A stretch of DNA of 37,043 nucleotides from an uncultured Pantoea sp. GTDB taxonomy: Bacteria > Pseudomonadota > Gammaproteobacteria > Enterobacterales > Enterobacteriaceae. The DNA is taken from NCBI GenBank assembly GCA_913778495.1, contig CAJYVD010000025.1, positions 1-37,043 on the forward strand. The letters run 5' to 3'. A program made the translations under genes and the position numbers. Shown here piece after piece: positions 26,201-35,599 of the stretch; position 1 is the stretch's first letter; each line of letters begins with the position of its first letter. Under the pieces are notes generated by a model. That model did no database searches. It was not told where the DNA came from and saw nothing but the letters and a program-made list of their open reading frames with translations.

Positions 26201-27069
26201 GCCAGTCTCGCTTCGCCGCTGGCATTCACCTGCCCCTGCGGCGACTCTACGTCGAAGGTCTCAAGCTGGAGATGGCGATCGGCCGTGCGGGCTTTGACCA
26301 GCAGGCGTGTAAGAATGAGATCGGTGTCGCCGGTGACGCGCAGCTGTTCACCCAGCAGCTGCTCTACGGTGATATCCAGCGGCAGCTGAAAATCAGGCAT
26401 CGCAGGCAGCAACGGTTTGGCAAACAGGGCTTGCAGCGTTTCGCCCAGCGGCTTTTCACCGGACTGCGGCTGCTGCACTTTAGGCTGCACCACCTGCTCA
26501 TCAGCCACTTTTGCCGCTTTGGGCAGCGCGATGAGCAAGCTTTGAATATGGGTAGGCGTGAGCGTCAGCGCGCGTGCTTGCCAGTGCAGACCGGAGGTGA
26601 AATCCAGCAGCGAAATGGCGGTATCGTCGACTTTCACCGAGATATTGTGCAGACCCACCTTATTCAACGTGATCGGATAAGGCGTGCTGAGATTGAGCGG
26701 ACCGCTCTCTTCTTCCGGCGGTGGGTTGGCGGCAGGCGCCATCTTTTTGCTGTCCACCACCACGCTAACATCCTGCAGCGCCAGATCGTCCACGCACACC
26801 GAGGAGTGCAGCAGGCAATTGAGGTTGAGCGCCAGATGTAAACGTCCAGCGTTCACGCTGACGCCGGGCATGTCATATTTTACGCCGCTCAGCGTCAGGT
26901 CACGCCAGCCGCCCTCGACCTTGGTCAGCGAGAGACCGGGCACCCAGCGATCGGCGCCCTTCAGCAGCAGGTGTAAGCCGGGGGTGGTGCCCACCAGAAA
27001 AGCGATGCTGGCGAACAGCACCAATAAAAACGCGCCGAATCCTATCAGGACCTTTTTCCACAGCTTCAT
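23299..27069 (-). CDS. tamB: Translocation and assembly module / lipid-bridge protein TamB
   Basis: Very large AsmA-like protein anchored in the inner membrane and spanning the periplasm to TamA; involved in outer-membrane protein assembly and phospholipid transport. The 1256-aa product has an N-terminal signal anchor (residues about 7-28, [21 protein letters not shown]), a long beta-taco made of repeated amphipathic strands, and the conserved DUF490 C-terminus ([32 protein letters not shown], ending LYQFEF). E. coli TamB is 1259 aa. Its ATG overlaps the tamA stop (ATGA), so the two are coupled. Confidence 0.97.
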   Translation of the reverse strand: MKLWKKVLIGFGAFLLVLFASIAFLVGTTPGLHLLLKGADRWVPGLSLTKVEGGWRDLTLSGVKYDMPGVSVNAGRLHLALNLNCLLHSSVCVDDLALQDVSVVVDSKKMAPAANPPPEEESGPLNLSTPYPITLNKVGLHNISVKVDDTAISLLDFTSGLHWQARALTLTPTHIQSLLIALPKAAKVADEQVVQPKVQQPQSGEKPLGETLQALFAKPLLPAMPDFQLPLDITVEQLLGEQLRVTGDTDLILTRLLVKARTADRHLQLETFDVESPQGQVNASGEARLADNWPVNFTLNGALNVDPIKGEKIALKLGGALRDALTLGVNLSGPVRAQLDASAQPAVAGLPLSLQLTSPQLRWPLSGPTQYQADNLDYQFKGKATDYVMSLRTAVKGQDVPPATVTLDGKGNVQQFALDKLRIAALQGTIDLTALLDWSKAISWRSELTLTGINTAKQYPDWPAKLDGKISTRGSLYGGSWQLSVPQLALKGNVKQNAVSASGSLTGNSYNQWKIPALNLALGRNHLDVKGELGDALDLDATLDAPQLNNALPGLGGVAKGSIKARGTLQAPQLLADLTASGLRWQQLQIRRVSLQGDVKSSEQIAGKLKLNVEQLQQDALKISTLTLNADGNEKQHQLKLNVQGEPVSGQLALNGSFDRQTQRWQGTLNNTRFDTPVGEWRLTRAMAIDYLNSKQTATLGPHCWQNPNAQLCVPEPIEAGASGHAHVVLNRFDLAMLKPFLTDATQLRGVFTGDARVNWTADGALPTASVALKGSGVKVQQNVQGNLLPVAFDKLNLNAALREGRAQLDWLIHIVNNGQLSGNVQIADPQTRRQLSGNVSISNLSLAMFNPALMQGEKVKGMLNSNLRLGGSLQQPQIFGQLGLRDVGVDASFMPVDLTSANLNMVFNGMRSTLNGAIQTAKGNLSLGGDADWSQLDNWRARVTAQGSRIRVTVPPMVRMDVSPDLVFEATPAAFNLDGKVDIPWARITVQEVPASATGVSSDEVMLDENLKPIKPKTAAIPINSNLVIHVGNDVRLSAFGLKAKLNGDLKVVQDKTGLGLNGQINIPSGRFHAYGQDLIVRKGELQFAGPPDQPYVNLEAIRNPEATENDVTAGLRVTGLADEPKVEVFSDPAMSQQEALSYLLRGQGLSSDGDNNALTSALVGLGVAQSGQVVGKIGETFGVSNLALDTTGVGDSQQVQVSGYVLPGLQVKYGVGIFDSLATLTLRYRLMPKLYLEAVSGLDQALDLLYQFEF

Positions 27070-28805
27070 AGTTCAGGCCCCAGTCCCACATAAAATTGCA
27101 ACCCGTGCTCCTTGTCGTCGCCGATTGGCCGTGCGATATCCAGTTTGATCGGCCCCACCGGAGAGGCCCAGCGCACGCCGATACCGGCGCCGGTTTTGAC
27201 GTTGCTTTGCTTGATGTCGTTTACCGCTTCGCCACTGTCCACAAATACCGCGCCCCACCATTTCCCGCTCACGTTGTACTGGTATTCCAGCGAGCCGGTA
27301 GCCATTTTTGACGCACCGGTAAGTTTGCCGTCGCTGTCGCGGGGGGAAATGCCTTTGTACTTGTAGCCGCGAATGCTGCGATCGCCGCCCGCGAAAAAGC
27401 GCAAGTCCGGCGGGACTTTGTCAAAGTCATTGGTTTCGATCCAGCCCAGCGTGCCGCGCGCCACAAAGCGGTTTTTATCGCCAATCATGCGGATCCAGAC
27501 GTTTTGCGCCTGAAGAATCAGGAAGTCGACGTCTGAGCCCCACGTGGTATCGGAGACATCCACCGAATAGCGCTGCGAATCGCCCCACGTCGGCATCAGG
27601 CCGCCGCGTGAACGGGTACGGTTCAGGCTCAGGCCGGGATAAAGCAGCATCGTGGTATTGGTCACGTTGCCTTGGGTAAAGTGGTCGAGGCTCCATTTGA
27701 GATTGACCGCACGCTGCCAGCCGGAGCTGCTGTCCCAGTTGCGCGACAGGCCCAGCGTGGTGGTGTCGGCTTTGGTGTCGTTGAGATCGGTGCGCTTCAA
27801 GCCGCCCGAGAAGGTGTAATACTGCTCCAGCGGACTTTTCAGCAGCGGCACTTTATAGCTAAAGTCCAGCTGCTGTTCCGGAGCGGAAACGTAGGCGCTG
27901 GCGGTAAAGCTGTGTCCGCTGCTGTTGACCCACGGTTTTTTCCAGGTACCTTTGAGCCGCGGTCCCACATCCGTTGAGTAGCCGACGCCGGTTTCAATGG
28001 TGTTCTCCACGCGCGGTGAGACGGCCGCATTCAGCGGCAATACTTTGGTTTTACGCCCCTTGTCAAACTCCGGCGCCACCACCACTGAATTGAACCAGCC
28101 GGTTGCGGACAAGCGGCGGTTAAGCTCGGCGAGATCGCGCGAGCTGTAGTAGTCGCCCTGCTTAAAAGGCACAAGATTTTTCAGGTAGGCTTCGTCGATC
28201 TGCGATCCTTGAAACGTGACGTCGCCAAAGCGATAGCGTGGGCCACTGTCATAGTCGATATCCCAAAAGGCGAGCCGACGCTCAACAGAGACGCCAAGCT
28301 GACTCTTTTTGAAATCGCCGTCGAAATAACCGTTACGCAGCGCGAGGTTAGAAAAGCCTTTCTTGAATTTATCGTACTGTCCGTGATTGAGCTGGCTGCC
28401 TACCTTGGGCCTGCCCTGTTTAACCCAGTCTTGATAGTCAGGATCGCGTTTTGCCTCTCCCTCTATCACAATGGAACTGCCGCCGATTTTTACGGGTTCA
28501 CCTGGCGTTACGCGGGCAATCAGCACCGGACGCCCTCCCTGTGGCGGCGCGGGGCGAGAGACAAAAACAATCGTCGGTTCGTAATACCCTAAGGCGCGCA
28601 GCCCCTGTTTGATCGCATCGTCTACGCGCGCCTGAAAACGCCCATCATTAGAGACTTCATCGCTGGCAATGGTAGACAAACTCGCGCGGGCGTTTTTCTC
28701 CAGTTCCCCGGTTAGCCCTTCAAGCTGCAAGCGCACTTTCGCAGCCTCGACAGCGGGCACGGCAAGCAATAAGCCAGCCAAACAATAAAGGTGAAATCGC
28801 GGCAC
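27066..28805 (-). CDS. tamA: Outer-membrane Omp85-family protein TamA
   Basis: Outer-membrane partner of TamB. From GTG 28805 the 579-aa product has a signal peptide cleaved near VEA-AKVRL, three POTRA domains (about 22-265) and a 16-strand barrel carrying the Omp85 signatures [16 protein letters not shown] and [10 protein letters not shown] and a C-terminal [13 protein letters not shown]. The start is ambiguous: two GTG codons occur at 28811 and 28805. The only Shine-Dalgarno (AGGAG) overlaps the first and is correctly spaced (5 nt) for the second, so I favour 28805. In E. coli msrA is divergent upstream; here it is missing. Confidence 0.95.
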   Translation of the reverse strand: MPRFHLYCLAGLLLAVPAVEAAKVRLQLEGLTGELEKNARASLSTIASDEVSNDGRFQARVDDAIKQGLRALGYYEPTIVFVSRPAPPQGGRPVLIARVTPGEPVKIGGSSIVIEGEAKRDPDYQDWVKQGRPKVGSQLNHGQYDKFKKGFSNLALRNGYFDGDFKKSQLGVSVERRLAFWDIDYDSGPRYRFGDVTFQGSQIDEAYLKNLVPFKQGDYYSSRDLAELNRRLSATGWFNSVVVAPEFDKGRKTKVLPLNAAVSPRVENTIETGVGYSTDVGPRLKGTWKKPWVNSSGHSFTASAYVSAPEQQLDFSYKVPLLKSPLEQYYTFSGGLKRTDLNDTKADTTTLGLSRNWDSSSGWQRAVNLKWSLDHFTQGNVTNTTMLLYPGLSLNRTRSRGGLMPTWGDSQRYSVDVSDTTWGSDVDFLILQAQNVWIRMIGDKNRFVARGTLGWIETNDFDKVPPDLRFFAGGDRSIRGYKYKGISPRDSDGKLTGASKMATGSLEYQYNVSGKWWGAVFVDSGEAVNDIKQSNVKTGAGIGVRWASPVGPIKLDIARPIGDDKEHGLQFYVGLGPEL

Positions 28806-29070
28806 GCTCACTCCTGTTATTTTGCCGCCCCTATTCCGCAGGGACGTTCATTCTGGTGAAAAGGGGCGCACCACCCCTCGCTTACCCATCAGCATAGCTG
28901 CTGTCACTCATAGCGGCAGCGCCAACGCGGCATTTAAGGCAAATCGTGCGCTATTGTCGGTAAATGCGTCGACTGATACAACTGCGAAGCGGCGGTTACG
29001 CGCTCGCAGCCACGAGATCAGACAATTCTTAACCCGCCCTCTGCGCCTCTGGCGGCATGATAAGCGCTGC

Positions 29071-29079
29071 TGCTATAAT
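29071..29079 (+). promoter_or_regulatory. Extended -10 promoter of ytfL
   Basis: TGC-TATAAT, a perfect extended -10 element; no usable -35 hexamer (GGCGGC at the expected place). Transcription would start near 29086, giving a leader of about 170 nt before the ytfL ATG. Confidence 0.6.
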
Positions 29080-29087
29080 CAGCGCCT

Positions 29088-29228
29088 GGCAGGCACAGGC
29101 CTGCCTTCATCTCTGCCCCGACGTTAGCGTGAACGTGTCGAATTGGCGCAGACATTTTTGGCACGGATAGCCTGCTTCACTGCTGAGCCACGGCGCTACG
29201 CCGCGCTCCGCTGCCCAGGCCAAAAATG
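29088..29228 (+). promoter_or_regulatory. Potentially structured 5' leader of ytfL
   Basis: Three nested or adjacent pairings are visible: GGCAGGC / GCCTGCC with ACAG loop near 29088-29105; CGGCG-CTA-CGCCG near 29191-29203; and a long-range 10-bp pairing CATTTTTGGC (29153-29162) with GCCAAAAATG (29219-29228) enclosing the second. The last pairing ends 27 nt before the start codon. It does not resemble a riboswitch class that I can name. Confidence 0.45.
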
Positions 29229-29255
29229 ACAAGTGATTAACTCAACGGACCTTCT

Positions 29256-30584
29256 ATGCTCGATAGCTTACTTGTCATCCTTTTACTGATCGTGATCAGT
29301 TCTTTCTTTTCACTCTCCGAGATCTCGCTGGCCGCGGCCCGCAAGATCAAACTCAAACTGCTGGCCGATGAAGGCAACATCAATGCGCAACGCGTGTTGA
29401 AAATGCAGGAGCAGCCCGGCATGTTCTTCACCGTGGTGCAAATTGGCCTGAATGCGGTGGCTATTCTGGGCGGTATCGTGGGCGACGCCGCGTTTTCGCC
29501 CGCCTTTAGCAGCCTGTTCCGGCGCTTTATGGCACCGGAGTTAGCCGAGCAGCTGAGCTTTATTTGCTCTTTCACCGTCGTCACCAGCCTGTTCATTTTG
29601 TTTGCTGACCTGACGCCCAAGCGCGTGGGCATGATCGCCCCAGAAGCCGTAGCGCTGCGTATCATTAATCCGATGCGCTTCTGCCTGCTGGTGTTCCGTC
29701 CGCTGGTATGGCTGTTCAACGGGCTCGCCAACGTGTTCTTCCGTATCTTCAAGCTGCCGATGGTGCGCAAAGATGACATCACCTCAGACGATATCTATGC
29801 GGTAGTAGAAGCAGGCGCACTGGCTGGCGTGCTGCGCAAGCAGGAGCACGAGCTGATTGAAAACGTGTTCGAGCTTGAGTCGCGTACGGTGCCCTCCTCC
29901 ATGACGTCCCGCGAGAACATCGTCTGGTTCGATTTGCATGAAGATGAAGTCAGCCTGAAAAGCAAAATTGCCGAGCATCCCCACTCGAAGTTTCTGGTGT
30001 GCAGCGGCGATATCGACCACATCGTGGGCTATGTGGATTCCAAAGAGCTGCTGCTGCGCGTGCTGGGCAATCAAAGCATGGCGCTCAACAGCGGCGTGCA
30101 GATCCGCTCGGCGCTGATCGTGCCGGACACGCTCACACTTTCTGAGGCGCTGGAGAGTTTTAAAACCGCAGGCGAAGATTTCGCGGTGATCATGAACGAA
30201 TACGCGCTGGTGGTCGGTATTATCACGCTGAATGACGTGATGACCACGCTGATGGGCGATTTGGTCGGCCAGGGGCTGGAAGAACAGATTGTTGCCCGCG
30301 ATGAAAACTCGTGGCTGGTGGAGGGCGGCACGCCGATTGACGACGTGATGCGCGTGTTGGATATCGACGAGTTTCCTCAGTCGGGCAACTATGAAACCAT
30401 TGGCGGCTTTATGATGTATATGCTGCGCAAGATTCCCAAACGCACCGACTTTGTGAAGTTCTCCGGGTATAAATTTGAGGTGGTGGACATCGACAGCTAT
30501 CGCATCGACCAGCTCCTGGTGACGCGTATTGACGAACGCCCGGCGATGTTAAACGTGACGAAAAGCGAGACGGATGCGGAATAG
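29256..30584 (+). CDS. paeA: CNNM/CBS-domain membrane protein YtfL (PaeA), polyamine-related exporter
   Basis: Inner-membrane protein of the UPF0053/CorC family; in E. coli and Salmonella it protects cells from cadaverine and putrescine toxicity and probably exports them. The 442-aa product has a DUF21 membrane domain (about 1-190, with SLSEISLAAARKIKLKLLADEG and the conserved LTPKRVGMIAPE), two CBS domains (about 205-335) and a CorC_HlyC C-terminal domain (about 345-430, with VEGGTPIDDVMRVLDIDEFP and TIGGFMMYMLRKIP). A typical Shine-Dalgarno is weak, which may mean translation is influenced by the long leader. Ends with a terminator before ytfK. Confidence 0.94.
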   Translation: MLDSLLVILLLIVISSFFSLSEISLAAARKIKLKLLADEGNINAQRVLKMQEQPGMFFTVVQIGLNAVAILGGIVGDAAFSPAFSSLFRRFMAPELAEQLSFICSFTVVTSLFILFADLTPKRVGMIAPEAVALRIINPMRFCLLVFRPLVWLFNGLANVFFRIFKLPMVRKDDITSDDIYAVVEAGALAGVLRKQEHELIENVFELESRTVPSSMTSRENIVWFDLHEDEVSLKSKIAEHPHSKFLVCSGDIDHIVGYVDSKELLLRVLGNQSMALNSGVQIRSALIVPDTLTLSEALESFKTAGEDFAVIMNEYALVVGIITLNDVMTTLMGDLVGQGLEEQIVARDENSWLVEGGTPIDDVMRVLDIDEFPQSGNYETIGGFMMYMLRKIPKRTDFVKFSGYKFEVVDIDSYRIDQLLVTRIDERPAMLNVTKSETDAE

Positions 30585-30629
30585 CGGACGGATGGGCTGA
30601 ACAACGCTGCCTTATACGGCAGGATCAAC

Positions 30630-30654
30630 AAGGGCGCCTCTGGCGCCCTTTGTC
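30630..30654 (+). terminator. Intrinsic terminator of ytfL
   Basis: AAGGGCGCC-TCT-GGCGCCCTT stem followed by a short T-rich stretch (TGTCT), directly before the convergent ytfK stop codon. The U-tract is modest. Confidence 0.75.
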
Positions 30655-30858
30655 TCAGTTGTGCGTCTGTAAACGAAGCACTTGTCGATTAATTTCGGAC
30701 ATGGCAGACAAATGCTGCTTATCTTTGACGCGCGGCAGCAATACCTTGCCGTAGTCAAATTCAAACGCGCCTACATCTTTAATGTAGAGTCTTCCTTTAA
30801 ACAACGTTTTTACATATTTCGCGATTTGCAGCGGATTATATCGCTGGAAGATTTTCAT
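30655..30858 (-). CDS. ytfK: DUF1107 protein YtfK, stringent-response modulator
   Basis: Small cytosolic protein that in E. coli binds SpoT and promotes ppGpp accumulation during phosphate or fatty-acid starvation. The 67-aa product is almost identical to E. coli YtfK ([34 protein letters not shown], and the C-terminal [13 protein letters not shown]). AGGAG lies 9 nt before ATG 30858. A -10-like TATATT lies upstream on the minus strand. It is convergent with ytfL and divergent from ytfJ. Confidence 0.95.
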   Translation of the reverse strand: MKIFQRYNPLQIAKYVKTLFKGRLYIKDVGAFEFDYGKVLLPRVKDKQHLSAMSEINRQVLRLQTHN

Positions 30859-30938
30859 GCTGTCTAACTCCTGAAAGATGGAATACGCTTCGCCGTTGCC
30901 AAATTCGGTACGAGCCCTTGAAGCGCAAATGAGGCATA

Positions 30939-30944
30939 AATATA
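30939..30944 (-). promoter_or_regulatory. Candidate ytfK -10 element
   Basis: TATATT on the minus strand, 81 nt upstream of the ytfK start, with no good -35. This would suit an activator-dependent promoter (PhoB control is known for E. coli ytfK), but I did not find a Pho box. Confidence 0.35.
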
Positions 30945-30992
30945 GAACATCATTTGTTGCGCATGTTCCGAAAAGGTGAATTTTTTACTGAA

Positions 30993-31022
30993 TTGACACA
31001 TCATTACAGAACACTCTGTTAT
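30993..31022 (+). promoter_or_regulatory. Sigma-70 promoter, probably of ytfJ
   Basis: Perfect -35 TTGACA (30993-30998), an 18-nt spacer and a -10 TGTTAT (31017-31022). The dyad ACAGA-ACAC-TCTGT (31006-31019) overlaps the -10 and could be an operator. Confidence 0.55.
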
Positions 31023-31169
31023 ATGAGTCCTTAAAATCAGTATAAAGCCGATATCGCGGCGAAATTGTGGCATCAGTTGCAAAGCGACCAATTCATCGCG
31101 ACATGCGCATCATCCGCGCCTAATATTGCAGAAACATGAACAACTGGTCGGATCACCAAGGAGAAGGAT

Positions 31170-31727
31170 ATGCGTTTAGCACATTCATGGTTAGCACTGG
31201 CACTGCTGGTGCCGGTTGTGGCATCAGCGCAGGCGTTTAAGCAAGGCGAACGGGTGCCGCCGGTGGGCATTAATGACAAAGGTGAGCTGATCTATCAGAA
31301 GGATTCGTTCAGCTACCGCCCCTGGAACAGCGCGCAGTTGAGCGGCAAGGTGCGCGTGATTTTGCATATCGCAGGCCGCTCGTCTGCCAAAGAGCAGAAT
31401 GCCGCGCTGATTGAAGCCATCAAAGCCGCGCAGCTGCCGCACGATCGCTATCAAACCACCACGGTGGTGAACACCGATGACGCCATCCCCGGCACCGGGA
31501 TGTTTGTGCGCAGCAGTATTGAGAGCAACAAGAAACAGTATCCGTGGTCGCAGTTTATTATTGATAGCAACGGCAGCGCGCGTAACGCCTGGCAACTTAA
31601 GAAAGGCGGCTCCGCTATCGTGGTGTTAGATAAAACGGGCCACGTGCGCTATGCCAAAGATGGTCCGCTGACGCAGGATGAAGTAACACAGGCAATGGCC
31701 CTGATTCATCAGCTGCTGCAGCAATAA
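31170..31727 (+). CDS. ytfJ: Periplasmic YtfJ family protein, thioredoxin-like fold
   Basis: Secreted protein of the YtfJ/HI0045 family with unknown function. The 185-aa product has a Sec signal peptide (MRLAHSWLALALLVPVVASA-QA) and a thioredoxin-like domain: SGKVRVILHIAGRSSAKEQN, TTTVVNTDDAIPGTGMFVR, and the late strand AIVVLDKTGHVRYAKDGPLTQDEV. No CxxC redox motif is present, so a thiol-oxidoreductase role is not supported. GGAG lies about 7 nt upstream. Terminated by a strong hairpin shared with cysQ. Confidence 0.93.
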   Translation: MRLAHSWLALALLVPVVASAQAFKQGERVPPVGINDKGELIYQKDSFSYRPWNSAQLSGKVRVILHIAGRSSAKEQNAALIEAIKAAQLPHDRYQTTTVVNTDDAIPGTGMFVRSSIESNKKQYPWSQFIIDSNGSARNAWQLKKGGSAIVVLDKTGHVRYAKDGPLTQDEVTQAMALIHQLLQQ

Positions 31728-31756
31728 AAAACGGGAGGCGATGCCTCCCGTTTTTT
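31726..31756. terminator. Bidirectional terminator between ytfJ and cysQ
   Basis: AAAAAACGGGAGGC-GAT-GCCTCCCGTTTTTT, a 14-bp perfectly symmetric hairpin. It overlaps the ytfJ stop codon (31725-31727) and ends 1 nt before the cysQ stop. Confidence 0.95.
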
Positions 31757-31757
31757 A

Positions 31758-32504
31758 TTAGAAGATGGACACCCGGAAGCCGGGATTGATCAGGGATTCA
31801 CGCGGCGTGTAATCCAGGTCGCGCCCCTGCCAGTCACGGACATGGCCGCCTGCTGCTACCGCCACGGCGTGGCCTGCGGCAGTATCCCAGATGCTGGTTG
31901 GCCCAAAGCGCGGATAGAGCTGCGCTTTACCTTCTGCCACCAGGCAAAACTTCAGTGACGAGCCAATCGCCGTGGTTTGATGCTCACCCAGCTGCGACAA
32001 ATACTCCTGTAATTCGTCATTTTTCGCGGCATGGGTACGGCTGACCACCACCAACGGTGGGTGCGCTTCGCGTACGTGAATCTGCGCTGTGTGCCCGCCC
32101 TCTTCTTTCCAGGCTTTCCCTTCAGCGGCGGAGTACATCACATCAATCACCGGCGCGTAGACCACGCCCAGCACCGGTTTGCCCGCTTCAATCAGCGCAA
32201 TATTCACCGTGAACTCGCCGTTGCGTTTAATAAACTCTTTGGTGCCGTCCAGCGGATCGACCAGCCAGTATGTCTGCCACTGCTGGCGGACCGCCCAGGC
32301 AGGGGGATCCTCTTCCGATAGCACTGGGATGTCGGGCGTCAACGCCTGCAGCCCCTCGACAATCACTTTGTGCGCGGCGAGATCGGCGGCGGTGACGGGG
32401 GAATCATCAGACTTACGCGTCACATCAACGGGCTGCGCGCTCGTGTAGACTTGCATAATGGCCTCGCCCGCTTCCCGCGCGAGCTGGCAAATCTTCTCTA
32501 ACAT
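31758..32504 (-). CDS. cysQ: 3'(2'),5'-bisphosphate nucleotidase CysQ
   Basis: Mg-dependent, Li-sensitive phosphatase that removes the 3'-phosphate of PAP during sulfate assimilation. The 248-aa product has the inositol-monophosphatase-family metal site: Glu in SEEDPPAW, the [25 protein letters not shown] signature, and the second signature [15 protein letters not shown]. The N-terminal helix [17 protein letters not shown] is typical. Length is close to E. coli CysQ. Divergent from cpdB, which handles related nucleotides in the periplasm; the gene order is as in E. coli. Confidence 0.96.
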   Translation of the reverse strand: MLEKICQLAREAGEAIMQVYTSAQPVDVTRKSDDSPVTAADLAAHKVIVEGLQALTPDIPVLSEEDPPAWAVRQQWQTYWLVDPLDGTKEFIKRNGEFTVNIALIEAGKPVLGVVYAPVIDVMYSAAEGKAWKEEGGHTAQIHVREAHPPLVVVSRTHAAKNDELQEYLSQLGEHQTTAIGSSLKFCLVAEGKAQLYPRFGPTSIWDTAAGHAVAVAAGGHVRDWQGRDLDYTPRESLINPGFRVSIF

Positions 32505-32782
32505 ACTTCACCTCTTTTTGCTGATTCTGCCTGACAGACATCATGAGCAAGTTTAGCAGTTGGGCTTTGGCAGCCGACAAGGGCCGCGTTCGCCATGAAT
32601 AGTATTGGGTTATCAATATCATAGATCGGCGCCATCGGCTATGGCGCAAGGCGGAATTGCACACCGCGGGGGGTGACACGCAGTACAGGTGCAAAATTTC
32701 GAGACGCATCACAAATTGAAATAATCATTCGTCATCGTTTTACATTATTTTGAGAGGCTCATCGACATACAAGGAGCACTTC

Positions 32783-34735
32783 ATGTTCAAAGCGGGCATG
32801 TCATTACTGGCGCTGTGCATCACCACGGCCACCGTGCAAGCGGCAACGGTGGATTTACGCATTCTCGAAACCACCGACCTGCACAGCAATATGATGGATT
32901 TCGATTATTACAAAGACACGCCAACCGAGAAGTTTGGCCTGGTGCGCACCGCGACGCTGATTAAACAGGCGCGCGCAGAAGTGAAAAACAGCGTGCTGGT
33001 GGATAACGGTGACCTGATTCAGGGCAGTCCGCTGGGCGACTACATGGCGGCAAAAGGATTGAAAGCAGGCGAGATCCACCCGGTCTACAAGGCGCTTAAC
33101 ACGCTGGACTATGACGTGGGCAACCTCGGCAATCACGAATTTAATTACGGTTTGCCCTATCTGCAAAAAGCCCTGAGCGGAGCGCGTTTTCCGTACGTTA
33201 ACGCCAACATTATCGATGAAAAAAGCGGAAAACCGCTGTTTACCCCCTATTTGATTAAAGAAACCCGCGTGGTTGACCGAGACGGACAGCCGCATCGGTT
33301 AAAAATTGGCTATATCGGCTTTGTTCCGCCGCAGATTATGGTGTGGGATCGCAACAATTTGCAGGGCAAAGTGCGCGTTGATGACATCACGGAAACAGCG
33401 AAGCGCTATGTGCCGGAAATGCGCGCAAAAGGTGCTGAAATAATCATCGCTATTCCGCACTCCGGGTTGAGCAGCGAGCCTTATCACGCGATGGCTGAAA
33501 ACTCGGTTTATTACCTCAGCCAAGTGCCCGGCATCAATGCCATCATGTTTGGCCATGCGCACGCCGTGTTCCCCAGCAAAGAATTTGCTGCGATTCAGGG
33601 CGCGGATATTGCTAAGGGAACGCTCAATGGCATTCCCGCCGTGATGCCGGGCATGTGGGGCGACCATCTTGGCATTGTCGATCTGGCGTTGAGCAACGCG
33701 GGCGGGCAGTGGCAGGTCACGCAGGGCAGCGCACAGGCAAGGCCGATTTACGATGCACAGGCCAAGAAGTCGCTGGCGGCTGAAGATGCGCAGCTGGTGC
33801 AAGTGCTGCAGCAGGATCACCGCGCCACGCGCGAATTTGTCGCCAAGCCTATCGGTAAATCCGCCGATGTCATGTACAGCTACCTCGCGCTGGTGCAGGA
33901 TGATCCCACGGTGCAGATCGTCAATAACGCGCAGCGCGCCTACGTTGAGCACTTTATCCAGGGCGATCCCGATCTGGCACGCCTGCCGGTGCTCTCCGCC
34001 GCCGCGCCCTTTAAAGTGGGCGGGCGCAAAAACGATCCGGCCAGCTACACCGAAGTGGAAAAAGGCGCACTGACCTTCCGTAACGCCGCCGATCTCTATC
34101 TGTATCCCAATACGCTGGTGGTGATGAAAGTCAGCGGCGCGCAGGTTAAAGAGTGGCTGGAGTGCTCGGCGGCGCAGTTTAACCAGATCGATCCGCGTCA
34201 ACGCCAGCCGCAATCGCTGATCAACTGGGATTTTCGCACTTACAACTTTGATGTGATCGACGGCGTGGACTATCAGATCGATGTCACGCAACCGGCGCGC
34301 TACGATGGCGAGTGCAAACTGATTAACCCTGGCGCGTCGCGCATCACCGATCTGCGCTGGCAGGGCAAGCCGATCGATCCCCACGCGACTTTCCTGGTGG
34401 CCACCAACAACTACCGGGCTTACGGCGGCAAATTCGCCGGCACCGGCGATCAATACGTGGCCTTTGCGTCACCAGATGAAAACCGCGCTATCGTCGCCGC
34501 CTACATTAGCGAACAGAGCAAAGCGCAGGGAGAAGTGAAGCCGCAGGTGGATCATAACTGGCGTCTGGCGCCGATCCACAGCGACACGCCGTTGGATATC
34601 CGTTTTGAAACCGCACCCGGTGAAAAAGCCACGCAGTTTATTCGGCAGCACGCGGACTATCCCATGACGCCGCGCGGCAGCGATGATATCGGTTTTGCCG
34701 TTTGGCAGGTGGATTTACAGAAGAAAGGTCAGTAA
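32783..34735 (+). CDS. cpdB: Periplasmic 2',3'-cyclic-nucleotide 2'-phosphodiesterase/3'-nucleotidase
   Basis: Secreted bifunctional enzyme that lets the cell use extracellular nucleotides as nucleoside and phosphate sources. From ATG 32783 (AAGGAG 7 nt upstream) the 650-aa product has a Sec signal peptide (cleaved near VQA-AT). Its metallophosphoesterase domain (about 22-340) carries [35 protein letters not shown] and GHAHAVF. A 5'-nucleotidase C-terminal substrate domain (about 380-600) contains [16 protein letters not shown]. Length matches E. coli CpdB (647 aa). An upstream in-frame ATG at 32750 is not needed. Confidence 0.97.
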   Translation: MFKAGMSLLALCITTATVQAATVDLRILETTDLHSNMMDFDYYKDTPTEKFGLVRTATLIKQARAEVKNSVLVDNGDLIQGSPLGDYMAAKGLKAGEIHPVYKALNTLDYDVGNLGNHEFNYGLPYLQKALSGARFPYVNANIIDEKSGKPLFTPYLIKETRVVDRDGQPHRLKIGYIGFVPPQIMVWDRNNLQGKVRVDDITETAKRYVPEMRAKGAEIIIAIPHSGLSSEPYHAMAENSVYYLSQVPGINAIMFGHAHAVFPSKEFAAIQGADIAKGTLNGIPAVMPGMWGDHLGIVDLALSNAGGQWQVTQGSAQARPIYDAQAKKSLAAEDAQLVQVLQQDHRATREFVAKPIGKSADVMYSYLALVQDDPTVQIVNNAQRAYVEHFIQGDPDLARLPVLSAAAPFKVGGRKNDPASYTEVEKGALTFRNAADLYLYPNTLVVMKVSGAQVKEWLECSAAQFNQIDPRQRQPQSLINWDFRTYNFDVIDGVDYQIDVTQPARYDGECKLINPGASRITDLRWQGKPIDPHATFLVATNNYRAYGGKFAGTGDQYVAFASPDENRAIVAAYISEQSKAQGEVKPQVDHNWRLAPIHSDTPLDIRFETAPGEKATQFIRQHADYPMTPRGSDDIGFAVWQVDLQKKGQ

Positions 34736-34745
34736 ATCGCAATAA

Positions 34746-34770
34746 AAAAGGGGCGCAGTGCGCCCCTTTT
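34746..34770. terminator. Bidirectional terminator between cpdB and fklB
   Basis: AAAAGGGGCGC-AGT-GCGCCCCTTTT stem-loop with an A-run upstream, 11 nt after the cpdB stop and 14 nt from the fklB stop. Confidence 0.92.
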
Positions 34771-34783
34771 CCATCAGAGATGC

Positions 34784-35404
34784 TTAGAGAATTTCCAGCA
34801 GTTCGACTTCAAACACCAGCGTGCTGAACGGCGGAATGGATGCGCCTGCGCCGCGCTCGCCGTACGCGAGATTGTGCGGGATCGCCAGTTCCCACTTGGA
34901 GCCAACGGGCATCAGAGTCAGTGCTTCGATCCAGCCCGCGATCACACCGCTTACTGGGAATTCAGCCGGTTCGCCGCGCGCGACAGAGCTGTCGAACACG
35001 GTACCGTCGATCAGCTTACCGGTGTAATGCACGCGTACGCGATCCTGACGTGAAGGGATCGGGCCGTCTCCTTGGGTGATGACGCTGAATTGCAGGCCTG
35101 ACTCGGTGCTGCTTACGCCTTCGCGCTGCGCATTCTGCTCGAGGAATTTTTGTCCTTCTACCGCCATGGCTTCAACACGTTCACGGCGCACACCTTCTGC
35201 ACGTTCGTGCACTTCACGCAGCGCGCGATGAACCACGTCAACCGGTACCGCCGGTGAGTTCCCTTCCAGCGCGTCGCGCAGGCCCGCGAGCAGCGCTTCT
35301 GGCTGCAAACCCTGCAGTCCAGATTCCTGCAGCTGCTGGCCAACCTGTAAACCAATACCGTAACTTGCTTGTGATTCGACGCTGTCAAATGAAGGGGTCG
35401 TCAT
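34784..35404 (-). CDS. fklB: FKBP-type peptidyl-prolyl cis-trans isomerase (FKBP22)
   Basis: Cytosolic homodimeric prolyl isomerase and chaperone. The 206-aa product, the same length as E. coli FklB, has the helical dimerisation domain (about 1-90, [20 protein letters not shown]), a linker helix and a C-terminal FKBP domain (about 105-206). Conserved residues of the FKBP pocket are visible in [25 protein letters not shown] and [25 protein letters not shown]. The genes ytfE-ytfH and cycA that flank it in E. coli are absent here. Confidence 0.96.
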   Translation of the reverse strand: MTTPSFDSVESQASYGIGLQVGQQLQESGLQGLQPEALLAGLRDALEGNSPAVPVDVVHRALREVHERAEGVRRERVEAMAVEGQKFLEQNAQREGVSSTESGLQFSVITQGDGPIPSRQDRVRVHYTGKLIDGTVFDSSVARGEPAEFPVSGVIAGWIEALTLMPVGSKWELAIPHNLAYGERGAGASIPPFSTLVFEVELLEIL

Positions 35405-35599
35405 GGTGATTCCTTAATCCCGGGGAAAAAAATGAAACGGCAGCATAACAGCGCAGGGCGCTGGCGTAAAATCTGCTGCGCCAGAGATGACATTTCAGCG
35501 GTAACACGAAACAATACGCAGGTCTGATTTTTCAAGGCTGGCAAGCACGTTACGCCCGCATTGCCCATACTATAGCTGTAATATAAAAAGAGAGAATAC

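Larger units (their letters stand above)
28806..29255. other. Gene-free region between tamA and ytfL, replacing msrA position
   Basis: About 450 nt without a convincing gene; short ORFs here lack family features. It must hold the tamA promoter (minus strand) and the ytfL promoter (plus strand, extended -10 at 29071-29079), followed by an unusually long, potentially structured ytfL leader. In E. coli this interval carries msrA; no remnant of that gene (for example the GCFWG motif) is visible. Confidence 0.75.
30859..31169. other. Divergent regulatory region between ytfK and ytfJ
   Basis: 311 nt with no gene I can support; the 75-codon ORF at 30864-31091 (minus) looks spurious. The stretch is more AT-rich than its surroundings and holds promoters for both neighbours: a -10 TATATT for ytfK (minus, 30939-30944) and TTGACA (30993-30998) with TGTTAT (31017-31022) for ytfJ. 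Confidence 0.65.

Noticed and set aside
30864-31091. 75-codon minus-strand ORF between ytfK and ytfJ
   Set aside because: No family features, no ribosome site that I can see, and it lies over the divergent promoter region.
33299-34453. 384-codon minus-strand ORF antisense to cpdB
   Set aside because: Antisense shadow of a well-conserved gene; no domain, no ribosome site.
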